A DNA stretch of 64,000 nt from Cyprinus carpio (GCF_018340385.1 NC_056595.1:13431853-13495852); one strand, 5' to 3'. Shown: positions 11,726 through 25,348, counted from the stretch's first letter. The notes: generated by a model from the sequence alone, not told the origin. Made by a program: numbers and translations.

Positions 11726-14344
11726 TATTAAATTTTTATAATACTATTATGCATAATCACAAAAAAAGCATTTTCCCCTTTTTGTTTATTTCTTATTGAC
11801 TTGTTCCAAAAGTTTCTGTAGTGTCAACATGTAATTTTTCCCCTAAGGCCTCAGGTCCAGTTGGGGTCAAGGTGATGGAAAGCGGGTCACAGAGAGTAAT
11901 TAAAGTACCCTGTAATTTGTAATGGCTTTACTGACTGCTGGTGTTTGTGGTGTTTCCGCTGTCCAGTCTCATTTCATTCCTAGTAATTTTTTATTTGTCT
12001 GACATATTGCGGGACAGAGACATGAATGTGCGTGCTGAGGTTAATGTTCTGACCTCTAAAAGGATTTATTGGGCTGACAGGCTCCTCAGCACCTGCCAAA
12101 AGGACAAGAACGGCTGGGCACAGAGGGAACATTATATAATTTGCAAGCAAAGAGACATGGACATTAAAGGGGTTCATATCCTGAGAATATTCCTTGATGT
12201 TTTGAAATAAGAGTTTGATGTATTATGAAAACATACTGTAATAACCTCCTAGTTCATTATGAACTTCTTTAACTTACTGACTGTCAGACAGATGCATAGG
12301 TGGAAATCCCCGGGGGGACAGGAGTTTTCTGAAGTGCCTAATGTCAGAAGTAGTCGCCTACAATATCTTATCGAAAAATAATTCTAAACATGTTATTGCA
12401 TTACTCATAATGACAATATTTTTATGGTGTCGTCTTCTCTAGCTCCTCCCTACCTTTACTAGCCTATAAATCAATGTGAATATATGTCTGCAATAATATA
12501 TGTAATTAAAAAAAAACAGATCTCCATAAAGGTATCATGTTAAGTACCAGTTTCTGGCAAAATTGATGCTATTTTTCTTGTCTAGACTGGTGTTATCGAT
12601 AATGTTAAGGACAGAATAGGTTTTATTGGGCAATAGAATAGAAGTCGCGCACAAAGCACTTTTCCTTTCATAACCGGCAATAAATGGTTTTGCAATGTTA
12701 TCAACGTGTCATTGTGGAAGTTACAAATCTTCTCAGATACAGTGCTTTGCTGAAGACTGCCTCTCATTCTTTATATTTCTCACTGTAAATACAACAAGGA
12801 CAGCATGAGTCTAGGAGTCTCTGAGTCCCAGGCCTTAATTAAAACTGTTTGTTTTGTTTTCACCATGCATCATCATCACTATGCAGTGAGCAGAAATCGG
12901 CACAGAAAAGAAAAAAAGAGATTGCAATATGCATTATGGGGGTTTATGCCATGCTGGATTTAATTTTTAACACACATATAATTGGCTCACTTATCAATCT
13001 ATGATAATCAATCATATATGAAAACTCATTGCTTCATATCAGTTTTTATAAGGTTGAAAAAGACCAGATGGTTCAAATTGCTGATGTTGTTTAACCATAA
13101 TTTGTCTTTTTGAATCATTTTTAAGAAGTTCAGTATTCTAGAGCTAACCGTGTCTTATCGAAGTGATTATACGTCTTGAAATGATCCATAATGTCAAGTT
13201 TTTCTTTGCCGTTTTATACCAGTGAGGCACGACAGTGTAGAAATGTGACCTGTCTAGATATAAAGGGAATGGCTGATGGAAGATTCAGCACAGATTTCTT
13301 CATCAAAGTGACCTCAACTTTCATATGAGTCTGAAATATTAAGCATTAAAAATATAAAATTTTAATTATTAAAAAGGGTTGACACCAGGCTTCTGCGTCA
13401 TGCAGAACTTTATTGAGAATGCCTTTGGATTTGAAGTAGCAAACAGTATCAATGACTGTAATTTCAATAAAATAAAATAAAATATTTTCATAAAGACATC
13501 TAAGAAGTTCTCTGTTCTGTGTTCTGAAGTAATGAAAGTCCTCGGTTTACTGATTATGTTGAAATGCAATATAGGAATTTCTTCTTCCAATTCAGCTTTC
13601 TATGAGATGTGGCCATTTCAATTGAAATTCATGGAAAGACAAATATTTTTTTTAATTCTGAATTTTGCTGAACACCATCCAAGGTAAAAATGATCAATGC
13701 ACAAACTGTATCAGTACCGAAGAGTATGAAGTGATGGAAAGTCAACACTGGACTCAACAGGTCACAGATCACCCACTCTACAGCGTCCCTCTGATAAAAT
13801 AAAGCCAGCTCTTATCAGTGCTAAGAGAGGAATTCTTCTCAAACATCTGTCTGCATAATGAGGTGTTTGAGACAGAGTTTATCGTGGCCCAGTTTCTGTC
13901 TGGCCTGCCTGCTTAATGACTTACATAAACATGAAGGGACCATGGAAATGGATAGAAGTGGAACCTCTCAGACTCCTCCAGGCTTGCATTTGTAATGTGT
14001 GAATAATTTCTGGGAAAGAATCAGATGTGCGAGAATTGGTTGGAAGTGCACTTTAATTTAATGTCACCTTTCACCCTGAAAACTATCCACTCACCAGTAC
14101 TAGTTAATGTATCGTCAAGTACATTCTACTGTATATGGGTTAAACAAATAAACATTTTTTTGTAATGTTTTAGATTTTAGATTTCTTTTTTGTTTGTAGA
14201 TGGTTTGATTTTTTTTTTTTAATATAATTTGTATATTAAATATTAGTTTAGTGAACATGACTGAAAATAGAGTTTTTTTTAGTTTTATGTAATTTTATTT
14301 TAAAAATGTAATTAATGAGATTACTGAAATGTGGCCAAAGATTA

Positions 14345-14366
14345 TAAAAAAAAAAAAAAAAAAAAA
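14345..14366. repeat. poly(A) run
   Basis: An uninterrupted A-run of about 20 in an AT-rich background. Confidence 0.85.
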
Positions 14367-15245
14367 CTTTCATCATGTTAAATTATAACAATGTAATCAC
14401 TGGAACTTTTTTTAAATAAGTCCCTTTATTGCAGCTTCGGCCTTGAAGACCCTCCTCACGCTGTGCTGTAAGTAGCCTGAAGTTTTCTTAATTAGCACTA
14501 TTAGATGAGTAGTCTATCTAATCCTCCTCAATCCACAATGAATGTTCTTCACAATATGCTCAGAACGCCATAATTAGCTCTTTCTAAAGAGCAGCCATTT
14601 ACACAAACTTCTCCATTGCTAGTGACAGGTATAATTAAATCATGTCAAACAGATCCTATATATTCATACAGTGTCCCTGATCCTTTTCATGTCAGATGAT
14701 TACATCTATAAGGTCAAACTATTGATTAGAAATGGCAGCTCGTACAAGGAATGTACAATGCATAGCACTTATGTATTTATTTACATTTTTATAACTTAAT
14801 TAACTTGCACTTTATTATGGTTTATAAACTTTCAGGGACCCACTGATGATATTTTATGCATGTTGTAAATGATCAAATAGACCATCAAACATTATTTATT
14901 TGTGTTTTCTGCGAGGTTGTTGTTGTTAACTAAAAAGAAAACAAAATCTAAAAACATAAATTTACATCATCTGAAATAAAATTTCTTTAAAAATATTTTT
15001 TTAAACTAAAACTGAAATTTAAATTAATACAAATGTAAAATATTTAAAAACATAACAAAATTAAAATTACTAAAACTTTTAAATTAAAACTGAGAATATA
15101 AATATAAAAAACAAATTTAAAAGATAGTGATGCTATGATGGTTCTCAGTTGAACATTCATTATATTTCTTGCATATGACTCTGTAATAAAAAAAATCAAT
15201 TAAGAGCTTTGTGCGTCACAGATGCTAAGAATCTAAAAACAAATG

Positions 15246-15670
15246 TTAAAGGGATATTTCGATTTTTAATGTAAATGTTGTAATTGTTGTTTTTAATCTA
15301 TGTCGTTCGAAACCCGTAAAAGCTCTGTTCGTCTTCGGAACACAATTTAAAATATTTTGGATGAAAACCTGGAGGCTTGTGACTGTCCCATAAACTGCCA
15401 AATAAATAACAGTGTCAAGGTCCATAAAAGGTATGAAAGTCGTCATTAGAATACTCCATCTACCATCAGACGTGCAATCTGGGTTATATGAAGCGACGGG
15501 AACACTTTTTGTAAGCGAAGAAAACATGGTTATATGAAGCGTGCTTTTACACTTTTTGTAAGCGACAACGGTCTCCTCTGTGTCTCTTCCTATCACTGTA
15601 TGCTGTGTATGCTCTTCTGTATCATCCACGCCACAAGGATGCGCTGTTTTATTTCAAATCAAAGCAAATT
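15246..15670 (-). mobile_element. palindromic TTAA MITE, copy A (partial)
   Basis: It starts at TTAAAGGGATATTTCGAT and contains AACCCGTAAAAGCT, TCGTCTTCGGAACACAATT, GACTGTCCCATAAACTGCCA, CAGTGTCAAGGTCCATAAAA and GTTATATGAAGCG. This is the inverted counterpart of the right side and middle of the full copy at 28229-28805. One end is missing. A 127-codon minus-strand frame here is a by-product. Confidence 0.8.
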
Positions 15671-17065
15671 CAAACAAAAACTCATTGGCTAAACAAAGCA
15701 GCGTTACTGAAAACAGATATTAAGGCGCTAAAGTGTAGTATTGTACTGACCTTGAAAGTTTTGCAACAAATACTTTTATACAATGTACTGTATGTAGCAG
15801 GTGATACCAAAGCAGCAGCACACATATGAGCACTGAGTGAATGTGTTTTTCTTCAGCAAATCAGTGAAATGGAAACTCAATATGAAGTCATTTATATGAA
15901 GATTATTTTCAGTGTAATGTATGAAGGTAGAGGCTACTATGCAGGGCTGCATTTTTCATTTTTTTCTACAATGATTGTATTAACCTGCAGAAAGAGCGAG
16001 TCGGTGAGGTGAAAATTCTACCTCTGATTATGTAGGTCAGCCCGTCCGCTGAGGGAAGGTGAAATTACTTGTTTTTTCCGACCCTGTGGAAAATTGCAAA
16101 ATTAGTATGTCGACCAGTATGAGCCACATAACAATATATGATAGGGATGCCAGTACTTCTGAAAGGCCGTTATATACAGTAGATTGCTTGCGGTTGAGGT
16201 CTTTTTTGTATTGACAAGTCCAACAGAACTTATGCACGATTAAAAAAATAATAAATCTCATACTCAGGGCCGGCTTTATCCATTTCACTGTCCTCTGATG
16301 ATTTCACTTGACCTCATCCGCTGAGATGACAATGTCCTTGCGTGAGGGAATGATTGGTCACTCCATCTTATTTTGACTGTATGGTGACCAATGAATGATG
16401 GCAGAGATGATATTATTCCAAAATGAGGATGCTGGGCTCCTCTGCACGTCAGCAATTACTGTGTTATCATCACCTGGACTTATGGCCTTAATCGCAACCG
16501 ATGCTGTGAGTGAGTTTGAACCAGAGGCTGTTTTCCTCACTTCTCCACCAAACGCTTTATTGCCAGATTCAACAATGAAGTGCTTAAGTTCAGGTCTAAT
16601 GGCCACAGCACACATGGAGAGAAAGGAGGCTTTAATATCTCTATTACATTTCTCTTCCTGTCACTTTCTATGAAGCTGTTCAATTTAGGATTTTTGTCCT
16701 CCAGGCAGTGGATGAAAAAATAAATATTACAAAATATGATAGCAAACAATGTGTAAAGCACTCAGTTTTTTTAAAGAAACACACAATTTATCCACAGACA
16801 GCATCTGTTTTGCCTTCATTAAAGGGATAGTCAGCGCGACATTATGAGAATTTTATGTATTTTACGTAAAATATGGTTGTTCTACATGTAGATTTATTTG
16901 CATAGATACCAAACTTACAATATTGACAGCATCTAAAACATAACACAAAATCATTTATGGATGAACTTTACAAATGTACATTTACAAATTCTTATTTAAT
17001 CCATAGATATTTAATTCATTGACTTAATCCATTGATTTATTGTATTTGTAGCTGCACTGACATAT

Positions 17066-17415
17066 GACTGAATTTACAACCTCCGTGTTTTCTGAGCCCT
17101 CTGATATTTTAATATATAGAAATATATGGACTGGACTAGTCTTGATAACTGGTGAATCATGTATGATTTGTAGTAATTTTAGGTAATTTTATCCCTGTGG
17201 AATTGTCTTATGATTTTTGTACAATTGAACCTATGAAATTTCACCTTTATTGAAAAACGTGGCCAACTCCTTCATCTTGCTAAATATAATTTCAGAGCTA
17301 GCAAATTGTGTCCTAAATACTGCCAATGAAATTATATTTTCTCATTTTCTTTGCATAAAATTATAAAATTACTGCTTGATTGGAAATGATGCCAAAAATA
17401 TCCTGTACAACTTTT
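17066..17415. repeat. left copy of a diverged ~340-bp duplication
   Basis: It shares ordered blocks with 18870-19205: TGTTTTCTGAGC, CTGATATTTTAATATA, GTGAATCATGTAT, TGTGGAATTGTCTT, ATTTTCTCA and TGATTGGAAA. The copies have drifted with many indels. Confidence 0.7.
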
Positions 17416-17747
17416 TGTTGATTATTGTTGTATGCTCATGAAGATTTGAATATAACGCATTAACATAGATATCCCATTATGTACATAATATGTTGGAACA
17501 AAAATATTTTTCAGATTCTGTTTTGTATATATATTAGATTTTGTAAATATTTTACATCTAAATGGCTGTAAATATGTAATACTGCTTATGTTTTAGTTGT
17601 TGTCAGTATGTCTATATTGTATGTTTCAGCATGTACCCAGAAGTACATTTTTGTACATGTAAATGTTAGAAAAGAATGCCTACATATAAACAATGAGAAC
17701 AGGCTTTGACAGTTCACCTAAAAAATATTCTGTCATTCCAAATCTGT

Positions 17748-17902
17748 GCACTCTTATAAATAAAGGCTACAGAAGGGATGGTACCTTTCCAAAAGGTGCA
17801 CTTTTGTACTGTATAAAGAGTGCATATACACCTTTTTAACTGAATGGTGCAATTTAGTACTTTTTGTAAAGTTCTGCCCCAGTAACAGCTTTTGTACCTT
17901 TT
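17748..17902. repeat. small dispersed repeat with GGTACCTTT/TGTACC blocks
   Basis: It contains CACTCTTATAAATAAAGG at one side and CAGCTTTTGTACC...CTGAGTGTATAA at the other, with AAAAGGTGCACTTTTGTAC inside. The pattern resembles a small fish MITE; the family name is not known to me. Confidence 0.45.
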
Positions 17903-18869
17903 TTCTGAGTGTATAACTGGCTTTCTTCTGCTGAAAAATGTTGCAGTGTCAATGGGATCCCAAATAGCTTTCATCAAATGAGCAAAAACAGTATATTTTA
18001 TGTTCTACAGAAGTATACAGGTTTGAATCTACATGAAGAGTTTGCCTTTATTTCAGAACTCCAGATATGGGTATTCATAGAGCCAGCCTAACCCAACCAA
18101 GCCAAACATTTTTAATACCATTCATTCATCTCTTCCACTGGTAGAATAAAAATGTTAATATACATGCCCCATGTTCTTGAAAAAGTCAACAGCTGGTCTT
18201 GTAATTACACCAGAAGAGCACCCAGAGACAAAACCATCACCAGCTTTCTGCAAACAGTCAATAAAGCATAATTATTTATTTGGAGCTTCCTGCACTTGTG
18301 TGAACCCCAGAGGCAAAATGATGTAATGTCCATCTTCTGCACATTCAGAATATACACCCTGTGTAGTAATCTCTAGCCTCTGAGCATTAGACTCTGTGTC
18401 AACAACTAATTAAACACGTCTCTAAATAGAAACTCCATGGCCTCTCTCCATGGGAAGGGATGTTTTTCCTCTAATATTCATATCATCAAAGACATTAAAT
18501 GCATAGAGAAGGTTGCTGATAATATTGGCTCAGTCTCTGCGGACTTCACGTCAAACCAGAGGATGTTTTAGAGAGGCAGTTGGTCCCCGTTCGTGTGGAT
18601 CGGTCTGAATATGTGTCGGATAAGATGAAAACCTGAGGCTGTGCACAAACCTGCAAGTAAATGGCGGGATTAAAGCCAACCGCAAAGGCTGGGTGTCATA
18701 AATCACAGTCCCGCTGATGGAGTGCCACAGCACTGAGACAGGAGTAATGTGTTCTTTACATGCATGTGCAGCAGAGCCAGTGGATTAGAGCTGAACATGC
18801 TGCCGATTCCAATTCAATACAAGCCACATGAGCGACTTCACAGCAGCTACACTTGACAGAAGCCTGAAT

Positions 18870-19205
18870 TACAGCCCCGATGTTTTCTGTTTTCTGAGCA
18901 CACTGATATTTTAATATAAAAATGTATTGGAGTACTTGTGAATCATGTATCTTTTTAAGTGCTACTTTATATTTTAGGCTAAAGTATAAAGGCTATATAT
19001 ATATTTTGGCACTGTGGAATTGTCTTTTTTCAAGATTTTTTTTAGATTTTCTCTAAATAATTCAAATTATTTGCTAAAGTTAATTGTATAGCTAGCATTT
19101 TATGCATCCTTGATACAGGAAATAAAAACATTTTCTCAATTTTTACATTATTTGATAAAATAACAGCGTGATTGGAAAATAAGCTATAAAAATATCTTGT
19201 TCATG
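18870..19205. repeat. right copy of the diverged duplication
   Basis: Direct-orientation partner of 17066-17415, about 1.8 kb away. It could be a local duplication or two copies of an unrecognised dispersed repeat. Confidence 0.7.
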
Positions 19206-19379
19206 TAAAAGTACACAATTTTTTTTATACATTTTTATCAAGGGCAAAATTGTTGTTCACGATGGAAATGAAGCCACAACTGAGAGACAGGACTGTATGT
19301 TGTATTATAAAATAACAATAATATAACATTATAATATTACAAATATCTACTGTACATACAATGTAAAAGTATTTTTAAA

Positions 19380-19775
19380 AAATGTTGTTCTTTTGAACTT
19401 TCTATTCATCAAAAAATGCTGGGGAAAAAAGCATCACAGCTTCCACAATAATATTAAGCAGCACAATAACTGTTTTCAACATTGATAATAATAAGAAATG
19501 TTTCTTGAGCAGCAAATCAGCATATTTGAATGATTTCTGAAGGATCATATGACACTGAAGACTGGGGTAATGTTGCTGAAAATTCAGCTTTGCATCACAG
19601 GAATAAATTACATTACAAAATAAATTAGTATAGAGAGACTTGAGCAGCATTCAGCTTTGCATCACAGGAATAAATTACATTACAAAATATAATAATATTT
19701 CACAATACTAATGTTTTTATTGTATTTTTAAATAACAAATGCAGCCTTGGTGAGCATAAGAGATTTCTTCAAAAC
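19380..19775 (+). repeat. TIR repeat (GGATCATGTGAC family) with internal duplication
   Basis: It has GTTCTTTTGAACTTTCTATT, AAATGTTTCTTGAGCAGC, GAAGGATCATATGACAC, GAAGACTGGGGTAATG and GCCTTGGTGAGCATAAGAGA. A 41-bp stretch starting ATTCAGCTTTGCATCACAGG is exactly duplicated at 19582-19622 and 19649-19689. Confidence 0.85.
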
Positions 19776-22632
19776 CATTTACTGTAACAATACAATAAAT
19801 ATTTATATGGTTATGATATTACGTATTCACTTTGTTTACATTGTCATCATAAAAGAATGTCATATTTTATAACATATTTTCATATTTTAAGGTTTAAGTC
19901 TGTGTCTATAAGGTGCATTAGTTGTTTCCTGAAACTTTATGTGTATAACTACTCAACTTGCTAACATCAATAAATCCAACAAATTGTCTGTTGTTGCCCC
20001 AGCTCTTGTTTTACATCAGTAAATGTTCCGTTTTTACACTTGACTAAAACAATGCACATAAAATAGGTTGTGTCTCACGAGTGCATTTATTTATATGACA
20101 TGACCTACCTTGAAATTGCAAATTACATTTTAAAGTGAGAAGCTGAGAAGTGAGGAACATTTTTTTCATCAATATACGTATGATTAAAATAAACAAAACT
20201 GTAAAAAGGCGTATATGTATTCCAGACTCATTGAGAATTCCTAGTTCTGTGCCTAAATGTATCACTTTCAACCTACTATCAAAAAATCACAGATTTTCCC
20301 TTTAATAATTTCAGTAGTAGTTATATTATAAACCCGACTGAAACCCACAAACCTGCAAATAAGGCTTGCATAAGGATTCAACTCTAAAGCATGTTTCGGT
20401 TTACAGTTTATGCCATAAAATCATTGAATGGATGATGGGAAGGTCTGACAGCTCTCCTCAGCAAAATATATGATCATGAGAGCATTAACCCAACCCCCCC
20501 ACCAAAAACATTCTGTCCTCTTGGTTTCTTTATATAAAGCTTGCAATCCCCATTTCAGGGTCATTACCGCTGCACTCATTAGATGGAAAATCAATTAGCT
20601 TTGTACTGAAGGCCTTTTAGTAATTATGAGGACTAATTGATTCCCCTATCGCCCTTTTCACACAGCAATACCTGAGATGGATGTGTTGTACATTTCATCT
20701 ACTGAGATAAAAAATAAAAACAAAAAAATTTTAAAAAATGCACCGACTCTGTGTTTGCTTTCAAGCAATTTGCCTTTGATAAGCAACTTTAACCCTGTTT
20801 TTCTGTTCTTTGCGTTCTGGTCTTAAAATGAATCAGTCTGCTGGAAAAGGTCTCATTGATGCAGTAAACAGTTTGTTTCTTATGGTGTGGATCCAAACTC
20901 AATGCATCTATCCATTGACATCAACGATAAAAGTTGAAAATCATTTTCCTTTTCAGTATTTTGTCTTTTTGTTTTTATTTTAGTTTATATCTATATTGAC
21001 TAGCAAAATAGTGAATGATATTAAGACATCCTTAGTGAATATATATATTATATATATATATGAAATAAATTTTGTACTTAGTATATTACAAATACATTTA
21101 CATATTTATGTACTCAATAAAAATACCTTGCAGTTGTACTTTTGATATACTAAACTGGTATACTGCTGAATTGGAACAACTACTTTTGTGCTTAAGGCGC
21201 TTTATTTGTGCAGAAGTAGAGCTGAGGTCCAACTAAAGATATACTGAAGAATATTTGATTGTGCTTTAATTATTATTGTACTTTAAATATCTTGCATTTA
21301 AGAATAGTGATATTAAAACACATTTTAGGCACAATATTAAGAAATGTTCTTTGCGCAATAAAGAAATACTCCAAATAAAGTTTAATTGTAATTTTATATC
21401 AGTAAGTCTTAAAGTGATATGTCAATAAATCTAATGGATTTGAAGTATACTTATATGAAATAAATGCATTTTAAATAAATGTATTTCTTTATTTATATTA
21501 ATTATAGGTATTTTTTACTAGGGATGATTTAAGAGAATATTTCTCATACCACTTCGGCTTTGTTTAAATCATAAACCTCACTAGATTTTGTTAGAATTAT
21601 TCTTAATGCAAAGAAGAATAAACATCAAGATACATAATCTGAAAACAATCTTATTATTATTTGTTAGTAATATAATAGTATTAATATTTGATGTGGTAAA
21701 AGTACTTAAAACAATAGTTTACTGGAAAACAAGACAAAAATTACTGATTAAAATGATTTTTTGCTGTGTGATTAGTTTTTTTGTTTTTTAGTTGTATAAT
21801 AGTATTTGTGTTTGATGTCTTCTCTTTGTAAAATTGGTGGCTATTCTCGGGAACAGTGACATTTGACCTCTCTCTTTTAAAACTAAATAGCACATTTATT
21901 GTAATTGTATAATTATTGGGTAACCTATAACTCAATGCCCTCAACTGAAAAGAGTTTTGTTGAGGTCTATAGAGTTTATCAAAACCCTTTTCAGCATTGA
22001 CCAGAATCAATGATGTCATTACCCTTCCCCTTACAGTGGCAATAAAATATCAAACCTAACAAAATTTCCCAGAAAAGATCAACCATCATGGACCTGGACG
22101 TACTACAATAGAAACTGCAGTGGACCGAAGCAGAGGTTCCTCTAATGATAATCATTACCTCTAGCACATATCTTTCTGCTTCATTTAAGCCATTCTTAGC
22201 AGAGAGATCTATCAGCTGCAAGTTTGTGGCCTTCGTGATTTATTCAGATTTCCATTTCACTTTTATGCACTCCAGTCAGAAAGGCACCTTGAACCTTTTT
22301 AATTAAGAGCATCTAATTTAGAAGTAAACCCATCATTAATGCAGCAAATTCATTATGGGATTCCTTTATGTGCCTTTGCAGCGCTGTCCTGAGAGCTGTT
22401 CCCCAGTACAGATGCAAATAACACTCGTAAACAAGCACAGAGGCTCATGGGATAGAAAAGAAGAAATTAAAACAAGACAAAAATCTTAGGATTCAGTGTC
22501 CCCTCGCTCTTTTGGCTTAGTCTTTTTTAAATGGGTCAGCTAAATCAAACTTCACAGAGGATTTGAGTTTTACTGTGTTTGTACAGGAAATACCCAAGAA
22601 TGCTGTTTACAAAGAGTTTGCCTCGAGCAGCT

Positions 22633-22805
22633 CCCTAAATAAAGGAATACAATTTTAATTCTAATTCTTTCATCATTTTCTCACCTTCATGTTGTTCCAA
22701 ACCTGTATGACTTACTGTCTTCTGTGAAACCTGAAAGAAGTTATTTAACATTTAAACAGTTTTTGTACACTGGCCCCATTTGACTTTCATTGTGTGGACA
22801 AATAA
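22633..22805 (+). repeat. partial TTAA-type MITE arm
   Basis: It contains TCATCATTTTCTCACCTTCA, TGTTGTTCCAAACCTGTATG and the middle block CATTTGACTTTCATTGTGTG, which other family members also have. Confidence 0.6.
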
Positions 22806-22856
22806 AATAAATATATTTATATATCTTTATCATTTTTATGTCCTGTTACACAAACA

Positions 22857-22891
<35 letters not shown>

Positions 22892-22978
22892 TTACACACA
22901 CACATATATATATACATATACTAATAATAATTATAATCATATATACATACTAATAATAATTATAATCATATATACATA
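22857..22978. repeat. (CA)n microsatellite followed by a 29-bp tandem duplication
   Basis: CA units at 22861-22890, further CA and TA units to about 22920, then an exact 29-bp unit beginning CTAATAATAATTATAATC at 22921-22949 and again at 22950-22978. Confidence 0.92.
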
Positions 22979-23944
22979 TATATTTATGCCTCTGAACAAT
23001 GGATTTTTATCCAGCTAATCCGGTTTTCTTTTCCTTTTTGAAATATGATTATCAGTTTTGTTTGCATTTTTTCAGTTTAAAAACATCATTCGCTGCTACT
23101 AGTCAATTGCAATTTCATTGTTCCCATAAAATTTCTAGTGCTTGTTTTAAATTTTAAGAGCCACACTTATAAATTCATGACCGTCCCAAATCACAGCGCC
23201 ATCATTACTCACCGCTGTTCAGACTGAATGCTTGGAAACCCTCTTCTCGCTCTGAGACAATATTTATTTCTATATATTTATTACAACTGTTGTGAAACCC
23301 TAAAGGGGCTATGTTCATAACTTCATAACCTCAAGAGGTGAGGGATTCTGTAATTATTCTTCTGTGATTACACTGTTTCATTAGCCTGCTGAGTGCTGAC
23401 CCTCTGGACTGTTGACGTGAAACATCGCCTTCAAGAGTCCTCGTGCACAATCAGTGTTTACCAGACATCAGCAACGCAGACAGAAAACTCTCAAGTCTTT
23501 TCTTTATGCAATAACACTCGAGACAAAAGTGGTCTGAGATGCATGCAAAGAAAGGTCATATAGATGATGATTAATGCCACCGAGCTAGGGAATACAAGAA
23601 GAAAACTAAATGTCATGGAACGGATGTTTAGCCACGGAGTGATTAAAAAAAAAAAAGATATGTAAGAGATAACCTACAGTCAGCTGGTCATTGTCACCAA
23701 ATAACAAATAAAGACCTGAAAAGGCTTATTTAGCAATAATGACTGGCTGATTATTTGCAATAATAAGGCAATTGATAAGTGAGACACTACATGCCACTAG
23801 CTGCGTTTGTTGCTGCCCACTTTTTCAGTAGCAAAGTCATTTTTCAATCAAAAACATTGCAGTTTTTATTTGAAGAAAAACAGGATTTGAAAATTGGACA
23901 AAAACACAAAGATACAAATCTGTGTTTAACGGCTTTAGTGAGGG

Positions 23945-24200
23945 TAAGAGGAACTACAATCCCAAGAAGCAGTGCGAATGACAATCACATTAAAAACAAT
24001 GGGGAAATATAACTATCCATTAAAGTTGACTATATCTACAGAAACAATCTATTTTAGTTTTTTTTAAGTTTATTAAAATTCAATTATGTCATTCGCACTG
24101 CTTCATAGGAGAGGACACTCCTTTTGTTGCAGTTTGCTCACCGCAACTCTGATTGGTGGAATTTTTGTACAGCATCATGGGTAATGTAGTTTTTAACCCC
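23945..24200. repeat. imperfect palindromic element
   Basis: AAGCAGTGCGAATGA (23967-23981) is exactly inverted at 24089-24103. The outer flanks GAACTACAATCCC and GGGTAATGTAGTT are also roughly complementary. The element resembles a foldback MITE with unequal arms. Confidence 0.6.
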
Positions 24201-25063
24201 AAATTCCAATGTTAAGTATGGTTATTTAAAAAAATAAGCTGAAATAATATGAACACATAGCATCAACAAAAGTATATATATACCATCAATTAACAGATCT
24301 AACAAATCAGTCTTTAAAAGTTTATAAGTTATTGATAAAAATCTAATTCCCTATGGAGAAAATCAATGGAGTTTTTAATTTTGGAACCCGACTGTTGCAC
24401 TCTATAGGGTATCAGATCACTGAATGCCATGATTGAAGTTTTCCAATTTTAAAATTATTTTAAAGGAAATACACAGTGAATGTTATGTACTCACTTGTAT
24501 GTCAAACTTTGTTTTCTGTGGAACACAAAATTAGACATATTAAGAATTGTTACCAGCCCTTGTTATAAATTGACAGTCTGTTAAATACGACTTTTCTTTT
24601 TGGTATGCATTTTATTTTTGCCTACTTACAGTGAGTATAGATATCCTGGTAAAGACTATTAATTAACATGTTTTCGTAGCCTGACAGGTTTAACAAAATA
24701 TCGGTGTATAACAATAGACTCGCCAACTCTCCAGACTGATATAATTGCTGGGGGTTCCGGAGTAGAATTTCAAACCTAAATAACAAAATGTTTTTTGGGG
24801 GGGAATAAAATGAATGACTTGAGAGTATCCTCTCTAATCTTTAAAAAAAAAAATGGTAGAATTGAAAAACACGGAAATGCTGCAGATGATCCTGGATTTG
24901 GCAGCTTCTGACAGTTTTCCCATCCAGTCTGTCATGTTTTGGTTTCTTGTTTCTAGCATCCTCCTGCCTTCCAGGTCTGAAGCATTATGCATATTTACCT
25001 GAGCTGTATCTAAACCCTACAGAAACAGTCCTCAAAGAATGAAACGGTTATGTGGGGCTCCAC

Positions 25064-25069
25064 TTTAAT
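25064..25069 (-). terminator. candidate mtrr poly(A) signal (ATTAAA)
   Basis: The plus strand reads TTTAAT, which is ATTAAA on the gene strand, about 280 nt past the mtrr stop. It is chosen only by motif and distance; AT-rich sequence makes chance hits common, and another TTTATT (AATAAA on the gene strand) lies near 24609. Confidence 0.25.
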
Positions 25070-25348
25070 TACTGCATAAAAGGCACAGTTAAAATGTTTT
25101 GACCAAACATATCTAATCTAAGTGTGTTTAACCATACCTTCAGATAATTCACTAAAAGCTTTTAAAATACTTGAAAAGGAGGGAAAATGCCTTGAGACTT
25201 AAGGCAGTTGAAAGGCAGTCAGTTAATGAGTTTGGCTATCACTCAGTAACACCTGCTGTGTAGATATGAATTAAAATAGCCAAAAAGTAGCTTGCAAATC
25301 TGTCTACAAATAATACACTATTTGTTTGCGTTCTGTATGTGTGCTTTC

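Larger units (their letters stand above)
1..25063. other. gene-poor intergenic spacer downstream of mtrr
   Basis: No stretch here shows coding-like features: the open frames are short, lack recognisable domains and fall mostly in repeats. Identified contents are listed as separate entries. The rest is AT-rich unique or unrecognised sequence; in 281-1080, 2661-4240, 4305-5689, 6651-7350, 8800-10580, 11761-15245, 15670-17065, 17903-18870 and 19776-25063 I see only scattered homopolymers, small repeat fragments and a few TAAT-rich patches (see findings). Confidence 0.7.

Noticed and set aside
15246..15629. 127-codon open frame
   Set aside because: It is the inverted copy of a palindromic MITE; the same frame recurs in other copies and matches no gene I know.
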